DNA from: JABDCI01 sp964475835
GTDB lineage: Bacteria; Verrucomicrobiota; Verrucomicrobiia; JABWAM01
Direction: 5' to 3'
DNA: 64,000 bases
Assembly: GCA_964475835.1 (NCBI GenBank)
Contig: CAYYYL010000009.1
Span: 1-64,000 of the forward strand
Within the stretch, counting starts at the first letter, position 1. Every line of letters begins with the position of its first letter. This document shows positions 16,080 through 24,817 of the stretch, piece after piece. The notes below the pieces were generated by a model. That model saw only the letters and a list, made by a program, of their open reading frames with translations. It had not been told where the DNA came from and did no database searches. The position numbers and the translations under genes were made by a program.

Positions 16080-17587
16080 AGCTCAAGGCATTGCTTTCTT
16101 CGATTGAACCGTTACAGGTTGTGGGAGAAACGGAGGTGGAGGTTTCTGGGGTCCAGGCGGATTCGCGCCGGATTCGCAAGGGGGACCTTTTCGTAGCTCT
16201 TCGTGGGGAGAACTCCGATGGCCACGATCATGTGGGGCAGGCAGTCGAGGCTGGTGCGGTTGCGGTGGTGTGCGAGCGTATTTCAGAAATGTTCTCTTCC
16301 GTGGGTCAGATTCGCGTGGCCGATACACGCCATGCGCTTGCCCGGCTCGCATCCACCTTTCACGGACATCCCTCCTCCCAGTTGAGGACCATTGGAATCA
16401 CGGGCACCAATGGAAAAACCACGACGAGTTATCTTATTGCGAGCATTTTTCAAGCTTCGAAGCTTCCAGCGGGAATCGTGGGAACGATTTCCTACCGTAT
16501 TGGGAACCGGGAGATCCCTGCGCCGAACACCACCCCGGTGGCGGATCAACTTCAGGAGTTGCTTGGCAAAATGATTCAGTCGGGGATGAAGGCGGTGGTG
16601 ATGGAGGTGAGCTCCCACGCCCTTGCCCAGCACCGGGTGGACTGCATTGCCTGGGATGCGGGAGTGTTCACGAATTTCACCCAGGACCATCTCGACTATC
16701 ACACGACGATGGAAGCCTACCTCGAGGCGAAAAAGATTCTTTTTCACCAATTGGGGCGCCTCGGAAAAAAGTCGGTTGCTGTTTTAAACCATGATGACGT
16801 CAAGTGTGCGGATTTTCGGAAGGCCCTTGCTCCCGGGTTGCCGGTGGTCTCGTACGGACTGAAGGAAGGGGCGGATGTCCGGGCGACGGAAGTGGAGCAT
16901 TCCGTGGATGGGTGCCGTTTCACCCTGCAGGCAGGAGGGCGGACGTTGCGAATCGCCACTCCGTTGTGCGGCCGGCATAATGTGTTGAATTGCCTTGCGG
17001 CGGCGGCCACGGGGTTTGCTCTCGGCATGGATCTTTCGGTGATTCAGAAGGGGATCGAAGCGGTTCCGTGTGTGCCGGGTCGACTTGAGAGGGTGAGGTA
17101 TGAGGGGGTGGAGACTTTTGCTGTGTTCGTCGACTATGCTCATACCGATGATGCTCTGCGCAATGTGCTTGGTACTTTGAAGCCCCTGACGCATGGGCGT
17201 TTGATCACGGTGTTTGGTTGTGGAGGAAATCGGGATAAAACCAAGCGTCCATTAATGGGGAAGGTTTCCGCCGAATTCTCGGATGAGACGATTCTTACCA
17301 CAGATAATCCCCGATTTGAGGAACCGGAAGCGATTGTGCGGGATATCGCGGCGGGATTTGGTGCGCGAGGTGGTTGCCAGGTGATTCTTGATCGCCGGGA
17401 GGCGATTCGCAGTGCGCTCGGAAAAGCAAGGGCGGGGGATGTTGTTCTTTTGGCGGGTAAGGGGCACGAGGCTTATCAGGAGGTGAAAGGCACGAGATTT
17501 CCGTTTGATGATCGCCAGGTCGCCTTGCAGGAGCTTGCTGCCATTTTTGAAACCAGGTCGAAGGAGGATGTGTCATGGAAAAGCTGA
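16076..17587 (+). CDS. murE: UDP-MurNAc-tripeptide synthetase MurE (meso-DAP type)
   Basis: 503 residues. The Mur ligase P-loop GITGTNGKTTTS is at about 108-118, the substrate loop EVSSHALAQHRV near 177, the carbamylated-lysine segment LEAKK near 216-220, and the specificity motif DNPR at 410-413. DNPR is the meso-diaminopimelate recognition signature, so the enzyme should add meso-DAP to UDP-MurNAc-L-Ala-D-Glu in the cytoplasm. The start overlaps ftsI and the end overlaps murF by 13 bp. Confidence 0.96.
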   Translation: MKLKALLSSIEPLQVVGETEVEVSGVQADSRRIRKGDLFVALRGENSDGHDHVGQAVEAGAVAVVCERISEMFSSVGQIRVADTRHALARLASTFHGHPSSQLRTIGITGTNGKTTTSYLIASIFQASKLPAGIVGTISYRIGNREIPAPNTTPVADQLQELLGKMIQSGMKAVVMEVSSHALAQHRVDCIAWDAGVFTNFTQDHLDYHTTMEAYLEAKKILFHQLGRLGKKSVAVLNHDDVKCADFRKALAPGLPVVSYGLKEGADVRATEVEHSVDGCRFTLQAGGRTLRIATPLCGRHNVLNCLAAAATGFALGMDLSVIQKGIEAVPCVPGRLERVRYEGVETFAVFVDYAHTDDALRNVLGTLKPLTHGRLITVFGCGGNRDKTKRPLMGKVSAEFSDETILTTDNPRFEEPEAIVRDIAAGFGARGGCQVILDRREAIRSALGKARAGDVVLLAGKGHEAYQEVKGTRFPFDDRQVALQELAAIFETRSKEDVSWKS

Positions 17588-18948
17588 CGCTATCCCAAAT
17601 TTCTGAGTACAGCAGAGGGCGTATGCGTGGTGCCGCCGACACCCTGGTTTCGGGGGTTTCGACGGATACGCGAACCATCGAACAGGGTGATCTGTTTGTC
17701 GCGCTGCGAGGAGAGCGGTTCAATGGCCATGACTACCTTGAGGAGGCGTTCCGCCGTGGAGCGGTGGCCGCCCTTGTCGAAGAGGCGGAAATGGCGGACC
17801 GTCCGACAAGCGCCCCTCTGATCTTTGTGGATGATGTGCTGACCGGTTTGCAGAGCATGGCCCGGAATTATCGCGCGACATTGCAGGTCAAGACGGTCGC
17901 CGTGGCGGGGTCCAACGGAAAAACCGGCACCAAGGAGATGGTGGCGGCGGTTCTCGGGGTGAAATTTCCCGTTCTGAAGAATAAGGGGAATTTGAACAAT
18001 CACATCGGGGTTCCGATCAGCATGTTGCGCCTTGACGGTTCGCACCGCATCGGAGTGTTTGAAGTGGGAACCAATCACCCGGGTGAACTCCTGCAGCTTC
18101 TCGAATTGGTGCGGCCGGTTGCGGGAATCATCACGACGATCGGTGAGGAGCATCTGGAATATTTCCACGACCTTGAAGGGGTGGCGAAAGAGGAGGGAAC
18201 CCTGGCGGAGATTCTGCCGCAGGATGGGTTACTGGTATTGAATGCCGACGATCCGTGGAGTGAATCGATCGCGAGGCGCTCCCGGGCCCCTGTCGCCACA
18301 TTTGGGCTAGGGGCTGCTGCCCGGTACCGAGCCAGTGATATTTGCCTAAGCATGGCGGGAACGGGGTTCAAGATGACAACGCCAAGGGGAACGGCGGGCG
18401 TGACCCTCCGACTGATCGGGCGTCATCAGGTGTCGAACGCCCTTGCGGCGGCTGCGGTGGGTGAATTTTTCGGATTGGAACCGGAGGAGATTCGCGAGGG
18501 GCTCGAATCTGTAACGCCTGCGAAGATGCGCATGGAGTGGAAGACCACCCGAAACGGAGTCCTTGTGATCAACGACGCTTACAACGCGAATCCGAGTTCC
18601 ATGCGGGCGGCCCTGGATGCTTTGCGCGAGATTTCGATTCCCGGAAGACGTGTGGCGGTGCTTGGGGAAATGCGTGAACTCGGGGCGGTGGCGGAATCGT
18701 CCCATCGCGCGGTGGGGGTCAAGGCGGCCGAGTGCGGATTGGATATGCTCCTTGTGGTGGGGGAGGGAGCCTCGGGAATCGTGGAGGGTGCCACCCATTC
18801 AAACACGAGGCCTCATCGTGTGGAGTTTTTCAAACAGATTGAACCAGCCCGCGAGTTTCTCCAGCGGGAGACCAAAACCGGGGATGCAGTCCTGGTAAAG
18901 GCCTCGCGCGGACCTGCTCTCGAGCGAATCCTTGAGGGATGGAACTAA
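17575..18948 (+). CDS. murF: UDP-MurNAc-tripeptide:D-Ala-D-Ala ligase MurF
   Basis: 457 residues, ATG at 17575 inside the end of murE. The N-terminal domain has SGVSTDTRTIEQGDLFVALRGERFNGH, in brief the STDTRTIEQGDLFVAL motif shared with MurE. The P-loop is AGSNGKTGTKEM (about 111-122), followed by NLNNHIGVP and later NDAYNANPSSMRAAL, both typical of MurF. It attaches the D-Ala-D-Ala dipeptide made by Ddl, which is encoded in the same cluster. The P-loop has GKTG where many MurF proteins have GKTT, a minor variation. Confidence 0.95.
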   Translation: MEKLTLSQISEYSRGRMRGAADTLVSGVSTDTRTIEQGDLFVALRGERFNGHDYLEEAFRRGAVAALVEEAEMADRPTSAPLIFVDDVLTGLQSMARNYRATLQVKTVAVAGSNGKTGTKEMVAAVLGVKFPVLKNKGNLNNHIGVPISMLRLDGSHRIGVFEVGTNHPGELLQLLELVRPVAGIITTIGEEHLEYFHDLEGVAKEEGTLAEILPQDGLLVLNADDPWSESIARRSRAPVATFGLGAAARYRASDICLSMAGTGFKMTTPRGTAGVTLRLIGRHQVSNALAAAAVGEFFGLEPEEIREGLESVTPAKMRMEWKTTRNGVLVINDAYNANPSSMRAALDALREISIPGRRVAVLGEMRELGAVAESSHRAVGVKAAECGLDMLLVVGEGASGIVEGATHSNTRPHRVEFFKQIEPAREFLQRETKTGDAVLVKASRGPALERILEGWN

Positions 18949-18957
18949 AATTCAGCC

Positions 18958-20058
18958 ATGCTCTACTATCTCAGTTCATTAAGTGAGTTCTGGTCACCCC
19001 TCCGGGTGTTCAAATACATTTCGCTCCGCTCGATGATGGCGGCCGTCACGGCGCTTCTCTTTTCGCTCGTGATCGGTCCGTGGATCATTCGCAAACTGAT
19101 GGAGCTCAAGATCGGTCAGCCGATCCGCACAGCGGAGGAGGTACACCGGCTTGCTGAATTGCACCGGCAGAAGAAGGGGATCCCCACCATGGGGGGGGTC
19201 CTGATCATCGCGGCTGTGCTTCTCAGCTCCCTCCTTTGGGCCCGTCCGGACAGCATGTTTGTGGGGCTTTCTCTGGGAGCGCTCGTGCTTCTTGGTGGGG
19301 TTGGTTTCATGGACGACTATCTGAAGGTGGTGCGCAAACAGTCGAAGGGGCTGAGTGCAAAACAAAAGCTTGGTGGACAGATCCTGCTGGGGGTCACTGC
19401 GGCATTGATCCTCTACTTTCACCCGGATACCCGCGGGACGGCTGGCAAGCTGTTGCTGCCGTTTTATAAATTCCCGGTGATTGAAAACATGGGGTTAGCT
19501 TCCCTGGTTCTGGCTTCGCTGGTGATTGTGGGCTCGTCAAATGCCGTGAATCTTACTGACGGCCTGGACGGACTGGCGATTGGGTGCACGATCACCGTGG
19601 CGTTTGTCTATGCGGCGATTGCCTATGTGGTTTCGAATGCGAAGTTCGCCGCGTATCTCCAGTTGGATCACATTCCGAATGCGGGTGAGTTGACCGTGGT
19701 GTGCTCGGCTCTCCTGGGGGCATCGATGGGATTTCTGTGGTTCAACTGTTATCCCGCCCGGGTGTTCATGGGGGACACGGGATCTCTTGCACTGGGTGGG
19801 ATTCTCGGGGTCGTCTCCCTTTGTCTGAAACAGGAGTTTCTTCTCGTGGTGGTGGGAGGGGTTTTTGTGATGGAGGCGCTCTCCGTTATTTTGCAAGTCG
19901 GCTCGTTCAAGCTGACGGGAAAACGAATTTTTGCCATGGCACCGCTGCATCACCACTTCGAATTGAAGGGATGGAGCGAGACCACGGTTGTGGTGCGTTT
20001 TTGGATCATTTCCATTCTTTTTGCCCTCGTTGGACTGAGTTCATTGAAACTGAGATGA
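18958..20058 (+). CDS. mraY: phospho-MurNAc-pentapeptide transferase MraY
   Basis: 366 residues with about ten membrane helices. Catalytic and signature motifs are present: GIPTMGGVLI, MDDYLKVVRK (first Asp pair), VNLTDGLDGLAIG (magnesium-binding aspartates) and APLHHHFELKGW (the HHH motif). MraY transfers phospho-MurNAc-pentapeptide to undecaprenyl phosphate, forming lipid I at the inner membrane. It starts 9 bp after murF and ends 34 bp before murD. Confidence 0.97.
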   Translation: MLYYLSSLSEFWSPLRVFKYISLRSMMAAVTALLFSLVIGPWIIRKLMELKIGQPIRTAEEVHRLAELHRQKKGIPTMGGVLIIAAVLLSSLLWARPDSMFVGLSLGALVLLGGVGFMDDYLKVVRKQSKGLSAKQKLGGQILLGVTAALILYFHPDTRGTAGKLLLPFYKFPVIENMGLASLVLASLVIVGSSNAVNLTDGLDGLAIGCTITVAFVYAAIAYVVSNAKFAAYLQLDHIPNAGELTVVCSALLGASMGFLWFNCYPARVFMGDTGSLALGGILGVVSLCLKQEFLLVVVGGVFVMEALSVILQVGSFKLTGKRIFAMAPLHHHFELKGWSETTVVVRFWIISILFALVGLSSLKLR

Positions 20059-20092
20059 CCGAGAGGATGGACACGCGTGAAAAGGACAATCC

Positions 20093-21463
20093 ATGCAAGT
20101 GAAAGGAAAACATTTTTTGGTGGTCGGGTTTGGCCTGAGTGGCCAGGCCGCGGCCCTGTTGCTGGCCCGAAACGGTGCCAGCGTATTGGTAATCGATGAA
20201 TCGGAGGACCCATCCATGAAAAGACGCGCACGACGAAAAAAATTCAATACCATCCCCATGCAGTTCGGAGTCAAATCGGCTCCCACGAACCGATTTGATG
20301 CCGCCATCCTGAGTCCGGGCATTGATCGCCGGCACGGCCTGGGCTTTTCAATCGCCAACCTGGATATTCCCGTGTTTGGTGAACTCGAACTTGGCTCATG
20401 GTTCTGCCAGTGCCCGATCGTGGCCATCACGGGAACCAATGGGAAAACAACCACCACTGAATTGATTGAAAAAGCCATTCGTTCGAATCGTAAAAGAACG
20501 GTGGCGGCGGGAAATATTGGACTGCCCCTGGCAGAGGCCTCCTTGAAGAGTGATAAGCTGGACTATCTCGTGGTGGAGGTGAGTTCGTTTCAACTGGAGA
20601 CGATTGACACCTTTCGGCCGAAGGTGAGTGTTCTTCTGAACATCACTCCGGACCATCTTGACCGGTATCAATCGGTGGAGGAGTATGCCCTGGCAAAGGG
20701 GGAGATTTGGAAGAATCAGTGCGGGGATGATGTCACGGTGGTGAATGTTGAGAGTGAGGAATATCTGGCGAAACTCGGCTGTACCTCGCCGGTGCACGCC
20801 ATCCGGTACAGTATATCCGGCACACCTACGGACCTCTGGTTTGATGGCGAGCGTATTCGCGGTCCGATTGTGGAGCATGCAGGGTTGGATGCCCGGTTAA
20901 GCCTGACTCGACTGCGTGGCCCTCATAACGCGGAGAATATCATGGCCACCCTGGCAACGGTGCATGGTCTGGGGCTCAATCTTGCAAAGGCGTGGAAGGC
21001 AATCTGTGATTATCAACCCCTTGCGCACCGGCTGCAGACGGTCGGAAACGTCAATGGAGTTGAGTTTGTGAATGACTCCAAGGCGACCAACATCGATGCC
21101 ATGGAGAAGGCGCTTCAATCCTTTGGCCGGCCGATCGTCCTGATTGCGGGAGGAAAGGACAAGGGGTTCGATTTCAACACGGTGACATCCCTTATCCGCG
21201 AAAAAGTAAAGGCATGCGTTTTGATTGGAGAGATGCGCGAGGCGATCCAACAGGCCTGGCAGGGTGCCACATCGTGCATCTTTGCCGATTCCCTGGAGGA
21301 CGCCGTGAATCAGGCGTCGCGAATGGCGTCATCAGGGGACGTTGTTCTGCTTTCTCCCGGCTGCTCCAGCTATGACATGTTTAAAAACTATGAAGAGCGC
21401 GGTGAATTGTTTCAACGCGCGGTAGAAAAACTCGGTGAACCCCAAAAACCATCCATCGCCTGA
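20093..21463 (+). CDS. murD: UDP-MurNAc-L-alanine:D-glutamate ligase MurD
   Basis: 456 residues. The N-terminal Rossmann part has LVVGFGLSGQAAALLLARNG and AILSPGID. The Mur ligase P-loop is ITGTNGKTTTTE, with EVSSFQLETI and NITPDHLDRY following, and the C-terminal domain has AGGKDKGFDF and LLSPGCSSYDMFKNYEERGE (shortened to LLSPGCSSYDMF), which is diagnostic of MurD. It adds D-glutamate to UDP-MurNAc-L-Ala. ATG at 20093. Confidence 0.96.
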   Translation: MQVKGKHFLVVGFGLSGQAAALLLARNGASVLVIDESEDPSMKRRARRKKFNTIPMQFGVKSAPTNRFDAAILSPGIDRRHGLGFSIANLDIPVFGELELGSWFCQCPIVAITGTNGKTTTTELIEKAIRSNRKRTVAAGNIGLPLAEASLKSDKLDYLVVEVSSFQLETIDTFRPKVSVLLNITPDHLDRYQSVEEYALAKGEIWKNQCGDDVTVVNVESEEYLAKLGCTSPVHAIRYSISGTPTDLWFDGERIRGPIVEHAGLDARLSLTRLRGPHNAENIMATLATVHGLGLNLAKAWKAICDYQPLAHRLQTVGNVNGVEFVNDSKATNIDAMEKALQSFGRPIVLIAGGKDKGFDFNTVTSLIREKVKACVLIGEMREAIQQAWQGATSCIFADSLEDAVNQASRMASSGDVVLLSPGCSSYDMFKNYEERGELFQRAVEKLGEPQKPSIA

Positions 21464-21489
21464 GGCGATATTCAGAAAGGAACCATCCC

Positions 21490-22443
21490 ATGCAAGAATC
21501 CATCGACAGCTCAAACGAAACATCCACTCAAGCAGCTCCTCCTGAAAGAGGGCGTGCCTGGCGTATCGTGGCCATTGTCCTGACCCTTCACGCCGCCCTG
21601 CTTGGCAGTGTGGTTCTCATTCAAGGGTGCAGCAAAAGCGACACCGTGGTGAAAAATGATGTTCCCTCGGCGGCGACGACACCCGCTCCTGATTCGACAA
21701 CCCCGCAGCCGGATACCCTCGCGCAGTCGCAGGGCACCACGGTGCTTCCCGGCAGTGATGCCCTGACCCCGGAGGAACATACCGCGCCTTTGACTCCAAC
21801 GATGCCTGAGAGTGTGGATCCGTCCCTGGCTGCATCGCCCGCACCGACAACCCCATCCATTGCTCCGATCAGTCCGCAACCGGAGATTCGTCCGGAAATG
21901 GCCCCTGTAACGCCCACACCCGAACCCAGTCAGCCGGCGATTGCTTCCACCGAAAAGAAAGCTTCTCCGGTCACGAAATATGTGGTGAAGAAGGGCGATA
22001 CCCTTGGAAAGATCGCGAAGAGGAACAAGGTTTCGCTCACGGAGCTTGCTGCGGCGAATAAAATGGAGAAAAACGCTGCCTTGAAGATTGGCCAGAAACT
22101 GATCCTTCCCGGAAAAACGACAACGGTGGCCAGTGCCGCTCCTTCTGCACCGGCATCCGCCACGGCTTCCACCGGATCCAAGACTCACCTGGTCAAGAGC
22201 GGGGAGAGTCCCACTTCGATTGCAAAACTCTATGGCATCTCTGTTCAGACGTTGATGAAGGCGAACCGCATCACGGATCCCCGGAAAATGAGGGTGAACC
22301 AGAAGCTGGTGATTCCTGTGGCAAGGGTCGCAGACCTGGCGCCCGCACCGGCGCCGATGCCTGCTCCCCAGCCGAATGCGGATTTGAAGCCTGCGGCATC
22401 CGAAGAACCCACGGTAACCGTGGCGGAGGCAAACAAGATCTAG
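21490..22443 (+). CDS. membrane-anchored protein with two LysM domains
   Basis: 317 residues. A short cytoplasmic tail is followed by a membrane helix (about 26-45, IVAIVLTLHAALLGSVVLIQG), ending near a Cys. Residues 50-155 are a Pro/Thr/Ser-rich tether. LysM domains follow at about 161-210 (YVVKKGDTLGKIAKRNKV, KIGQKLILPG) and 223-274 (HLVKSGESPTSIAKLYGI, RVNQKLVIP), and the tail is again Pro/Ala-rich. LysM binds peptidoglycan GlcNAc, so this protein probably bridges the inner membrane and the wall. Its position between murD and ftsW suggests a role in septal wall synthesis, which is an inference. Confidence 0.85.
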   Translation: MQESIDSSNETSTQAAPPERGRAWRIVAIVLTLHAALLGSVVLIQGCSKSDTVVKNDVPSAATTPAPDSTTPQPDTLAQSQGTTVLPGSDALTPEEHTAPLTPTMPESVDPSLAASPAPTTPSIAPISPQPEIRPEMAPVTPTPEPSQPAIASTEKKASPVTKYVVKKGDTLGKIAKRNKVSLTELAAANKMEKNAALKIGQKLILPGKTTTVASAAPSAPASATASTGSKTHLVKSGESPTSIAKLYGISVQTLMKANRITDPRKMRVNQKLVIPVARVADLAPAPAPMPAPQPNADLKPAASEEPTVTVAEANKI

Positions 22444-22479
22444 GACCTCATTCACACGAGGGCAGACCTCCCCTCAAAT

Positions 22480-22505
22480 CACGAGTGCGGCATGGGGCGC
22501 TCGTG
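22480..22505 (+). other. stable hairpin between the LysM gene and ftsW
   Basis: CACGAGTGC (22480-22488) pairs with GCGCTCGTG (22497-22505) over nine positions with one T-G wobble, leaving an 8-nt loop. A run CCTCCCCTC just upstream can pair with GAGAGGGGGG just downstream and would extend the stem past a small bulge. Only a weak CTGTTTT follows, so it may be an attenuator, an mRNA stability element or a partial terminator inside the operon. Confidence 0.4.
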
Positions 22506-22543
22506 GAGAGGGGGGGGCTGTTTTCAAATCATTTCCCGATTCC

Positions 22544-23701
22544 TTGACGACTGAACCGCAAACCAAAACTTCCGTAAACCGTTACGTGGCCCTGGTGCTC
22601 ACGGTCGCCGTCCTTGCACTCACGGGACTGGGGCTGGTGATGATTTCCAGCACCTCGGCTCCCCTAGTGGATGGATCAACCCAGTTGAACCGCCAGTTGA
22701 TGTGGTTTGTAGCGGGGCTCATTGTGTTCGTTGTGGTGGGTTCGGTGGACTATAAGAAATGGCGGAAGTGGTCATGGATTCTGTTCATCGCCTCGGTCGT
22801 GATGCTTTGTCTGGTGTTTGTGCCCGGACTTGGAAAACATGTGAAGGGGGCATCACGCTGGTTGAGTTTTGGCGGCGTTCGCATCCAACCATCCGAGTTT
22901 TTACGCCTGGCTGTGGTGCTGTTGCTGGCGCATGGAATGGCGCGAAACCAGTCCCGGATGCGACAGTGGAAAAGAGGTTTTCTGTGGCCGTTCGCCGTCA
23001 TTCTGGTGCCGCTGATCATTCTCAGGCTCGAACCGGACATGGGCACGATGATATTGATTGCCTTGACCACGTGCGTGATGATGTTTGTGGCTGGGGCGCG
23101 GGTGGCTCCCTTGATTGGCGCCGCGAGCCTCGGATCCCTGGCTTTTGTGGGGATGCTCTGGATGCTTCCCGAGCGTCGTGCCCGGATTCTCGCATTTCTG
23201 AATCCGGAGTTGCACAAGGAGGGCAAATTTTTTCAGATCTGGCAGGGGATGCTTGCCTTCGGTTCGGGAGGCACCACCGGATTGGGGTTGGGAAATAGCC
23301 GCCAGAAAATGTTTTATCTGCCGGAGTCGACGACGGATTCCATCTTTCCCATCATTGGGGAAGAGCTTGGATTTTACGTGGCCCTGGGTGTGGTGATCGC
23401 CTACATGGTGATTCTCGTGTGCGGTCTTTGGATCGCGATCCAGTCGAAGGACTTTTTCGGAACGTTGCTCGGTTTTGGGCTGGCGTTTGGACTTTGCATG
23501 CAAGCGATGATCAATATTGGAACGGTCACGGGCGCCATTCCACCCAAGGGAATGCCGCTTCCTTTTGTGAGTTATGGAGGATCCAATATTTTGATCAGCT
23601 ATGTGGCGGTTGGATTTCTCATCAGCATCCACCGGCAGAGTCTCCGGACCAATCGATACTCCGGGGGCATGTTGATCGATGAAGAAACCCCCCAGGTTTG
23701 A
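22544..23701 (+). CDS. ftsW: lipid II polymerase FtsW (SEDS family)
   Basis: 385 residues with about ten membrane helices. SEDS signatures are visible: the cytoplasmic loop GASRWLSFGGVRIQPSEF, the helix with RLEPDMGTMILI, and the C-terminal GTVTGAIPPKGMPLPFVSYGGSN segment (core PKGMPLPFVSYGGS). FtsW is the septal peptidoglycan glycosyltransferase that works with FtsI. The start is a TTG at 22544; there is no ATG before the first helix and no Shine-Dalgarno site. A G-rich run and a hairpin lie just upstream. Confidence 0.95.
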   Translation: MTTEPQTKTSVNRYVALVLTVAVLALTGLGLVMISSTSAPLVDGSTQLNRQLMWFVAGLIVFVVVGSVDYKKWRKWSWILFIASVVMLCLVFVPGLGKHVKGASRWLSFGGVRIQPSEFLRLAVVLLLAHGMARNQSRMRQWKRGFLWPFAVILVPLIILRLEPDMGTMILIALTTCVMMFVAGARVAPLIGAASLGSLAFVGMLWMLPERRARILAFLNPELHKEGKFFQIWQGMLAFGSGGTTGLGLGNSRQKMFYLPESTTDSIFPIIGEELGFYVALGVVIAYMVILVCGLWIAIQSKDFFGTLLGFGLAFGLCMQAMINIGTVTGAIPPKGMPLPFVSYGGSNILISYVAVGFLISIHRQSLRTNRYSGGMLIDEETPQV

Positions 23702-23725
23702 AGCCTGGATCATCTCCGACAAGAC

Positions 23726-24817
23726 ATGAATGTGTTGATTGTGTGTGGTGGGACCGGGGGACATCTTTTCCCGGGCATGGCTGTTGGCGAAGAATTACTT
23801 CAACGGCATCATCAGGTTCTTCTGGTTCTTTCGGAAAAGGAGATCGATCGAGTGGCGACGCGTGGGGCCACCGGGTTTCTGGTGCAAAATCTGCCTGCGG
23901 TTGGGTGGACGGGGTTGCGTCCTGATCGTGCGTTGCGGTTCGGCTGGCGAATGCTCGTGTCTCTTCGCCGTACCCGTACCATTTTCCGTTCCTTTCAGCC
24001 GGACGTGGTGGTGGGGATGGGGGGATTCAGCTCCTTTCCGCCCCTGTTCCTGGCATCGCTTCAGAAGGTTCCGACGTGCATCCATGAGTCAAACGTGATT
24101 GCGGGAAAGGCGAACCGCCTGCTTGCCCGGTATGCGAAGGTTGTCGCCGTGGGATTTGAAGCCGCGCGTGAGCAGTTCCCCAAGTCAGAGGTGGTTTGCA
24201 CGGGGACACCGATTCGAGGTTCGTTGAGGGCGACCGGGAATCGAACTCAGGTGCGACGGCCGGGACGCTTCACGGTGCTGGTGATCGGAGGGAGCCAGGG
24301 AGCAAAGGGGTTGAACCGACTGGTGACCGATGCGGCAAGGATGATTTCAGGTGTGGAGATCCACTGGGAGCATGTGACGGGGGTCACCGATGAAGCGGGG
24401 GTGCGGGATGCGTATGTGCGCATGGGGGCGGAGGCAAGGGTGCAGGCTTTCTGCCATGAAATGCAGGAGTTGTACGCTTCTGCGGATCTGATCATTGCCC
24501 GCTCCGGCGCGGCATCCCTTGCGGAGATAGCCGAGTGGTCGCTTCCCAGTGTGTTGATTCCGTTTCCGTTTGCGGCGGATCAGCACCAGACGGCGAATGC
24601 CAGAATATTTCATGACGCCGGTGCCGCGGTTCTGCGGCAGGAAGCGGATTGTGGTCCCCAGTGGCTTGCGAAGGAGATTCAGGACATTTTGACCAACGAT
24701 TTGCGTCGAAAAAAAATGATCGAAGCGACAAAACCGTTGCGTCACGAGAATGCACACGGAAAACTGGCGGACATGATTGAAGACCTTGCGGGGACAACGG
24801 AGGCGTCGCATCCATGA
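23726..24817 (+). CDS. murG: UDP-GlcNAc:lipid I GlcNAc-transferase MurG
   Basis: 363 residues. The N-terminal GGTGGHLFPGMAVGEEL is the lipid I binding G-loop. The motif VGMGGFSSFPPLF, HESNVIAGKANRLLARYA and the C-terminal ARSGAASLAEIAEW and PFPFAADQHQTANA (UDP-GlcNAc site) are all MurG signatures. GT28 enzyme at the inner face of the membrane, converting lipid I to lipid II. The stop overlaps the murC-murB start by 4 bp. Confidence 0.96.
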   Translation: MNVLIVCGGTGGHLFPGMAVGEELLQRHHQVLLVLSEKEIDRVATRGATGFLVQNLPAVGWTGLRPDRALRFGWRMLVSLRRTRTIFRSFQPDVVVGMGGFSSFPPLFLASLQKVPTCIHESNVIAGKANRLLARYAKVVAVGFEAAREQFPKSEVVCTGTPIRGSLRATGNRTQVRRPGRFTVLVIGGSQGAKGLNRLVTDAARMISGVEIHWEHVTGVTDEAGVRDAYVRMGAEARVQAFCHEMQELYASADLIIARSGAASLAEIAEWSLPSVLIPFPFAADQHQTANARIFHDAGAAVLRQEADCGPQWLAKEIQDILTNDLRRKKMIEATKPLRHENAHGKLADMIEDLAGTTEASHP

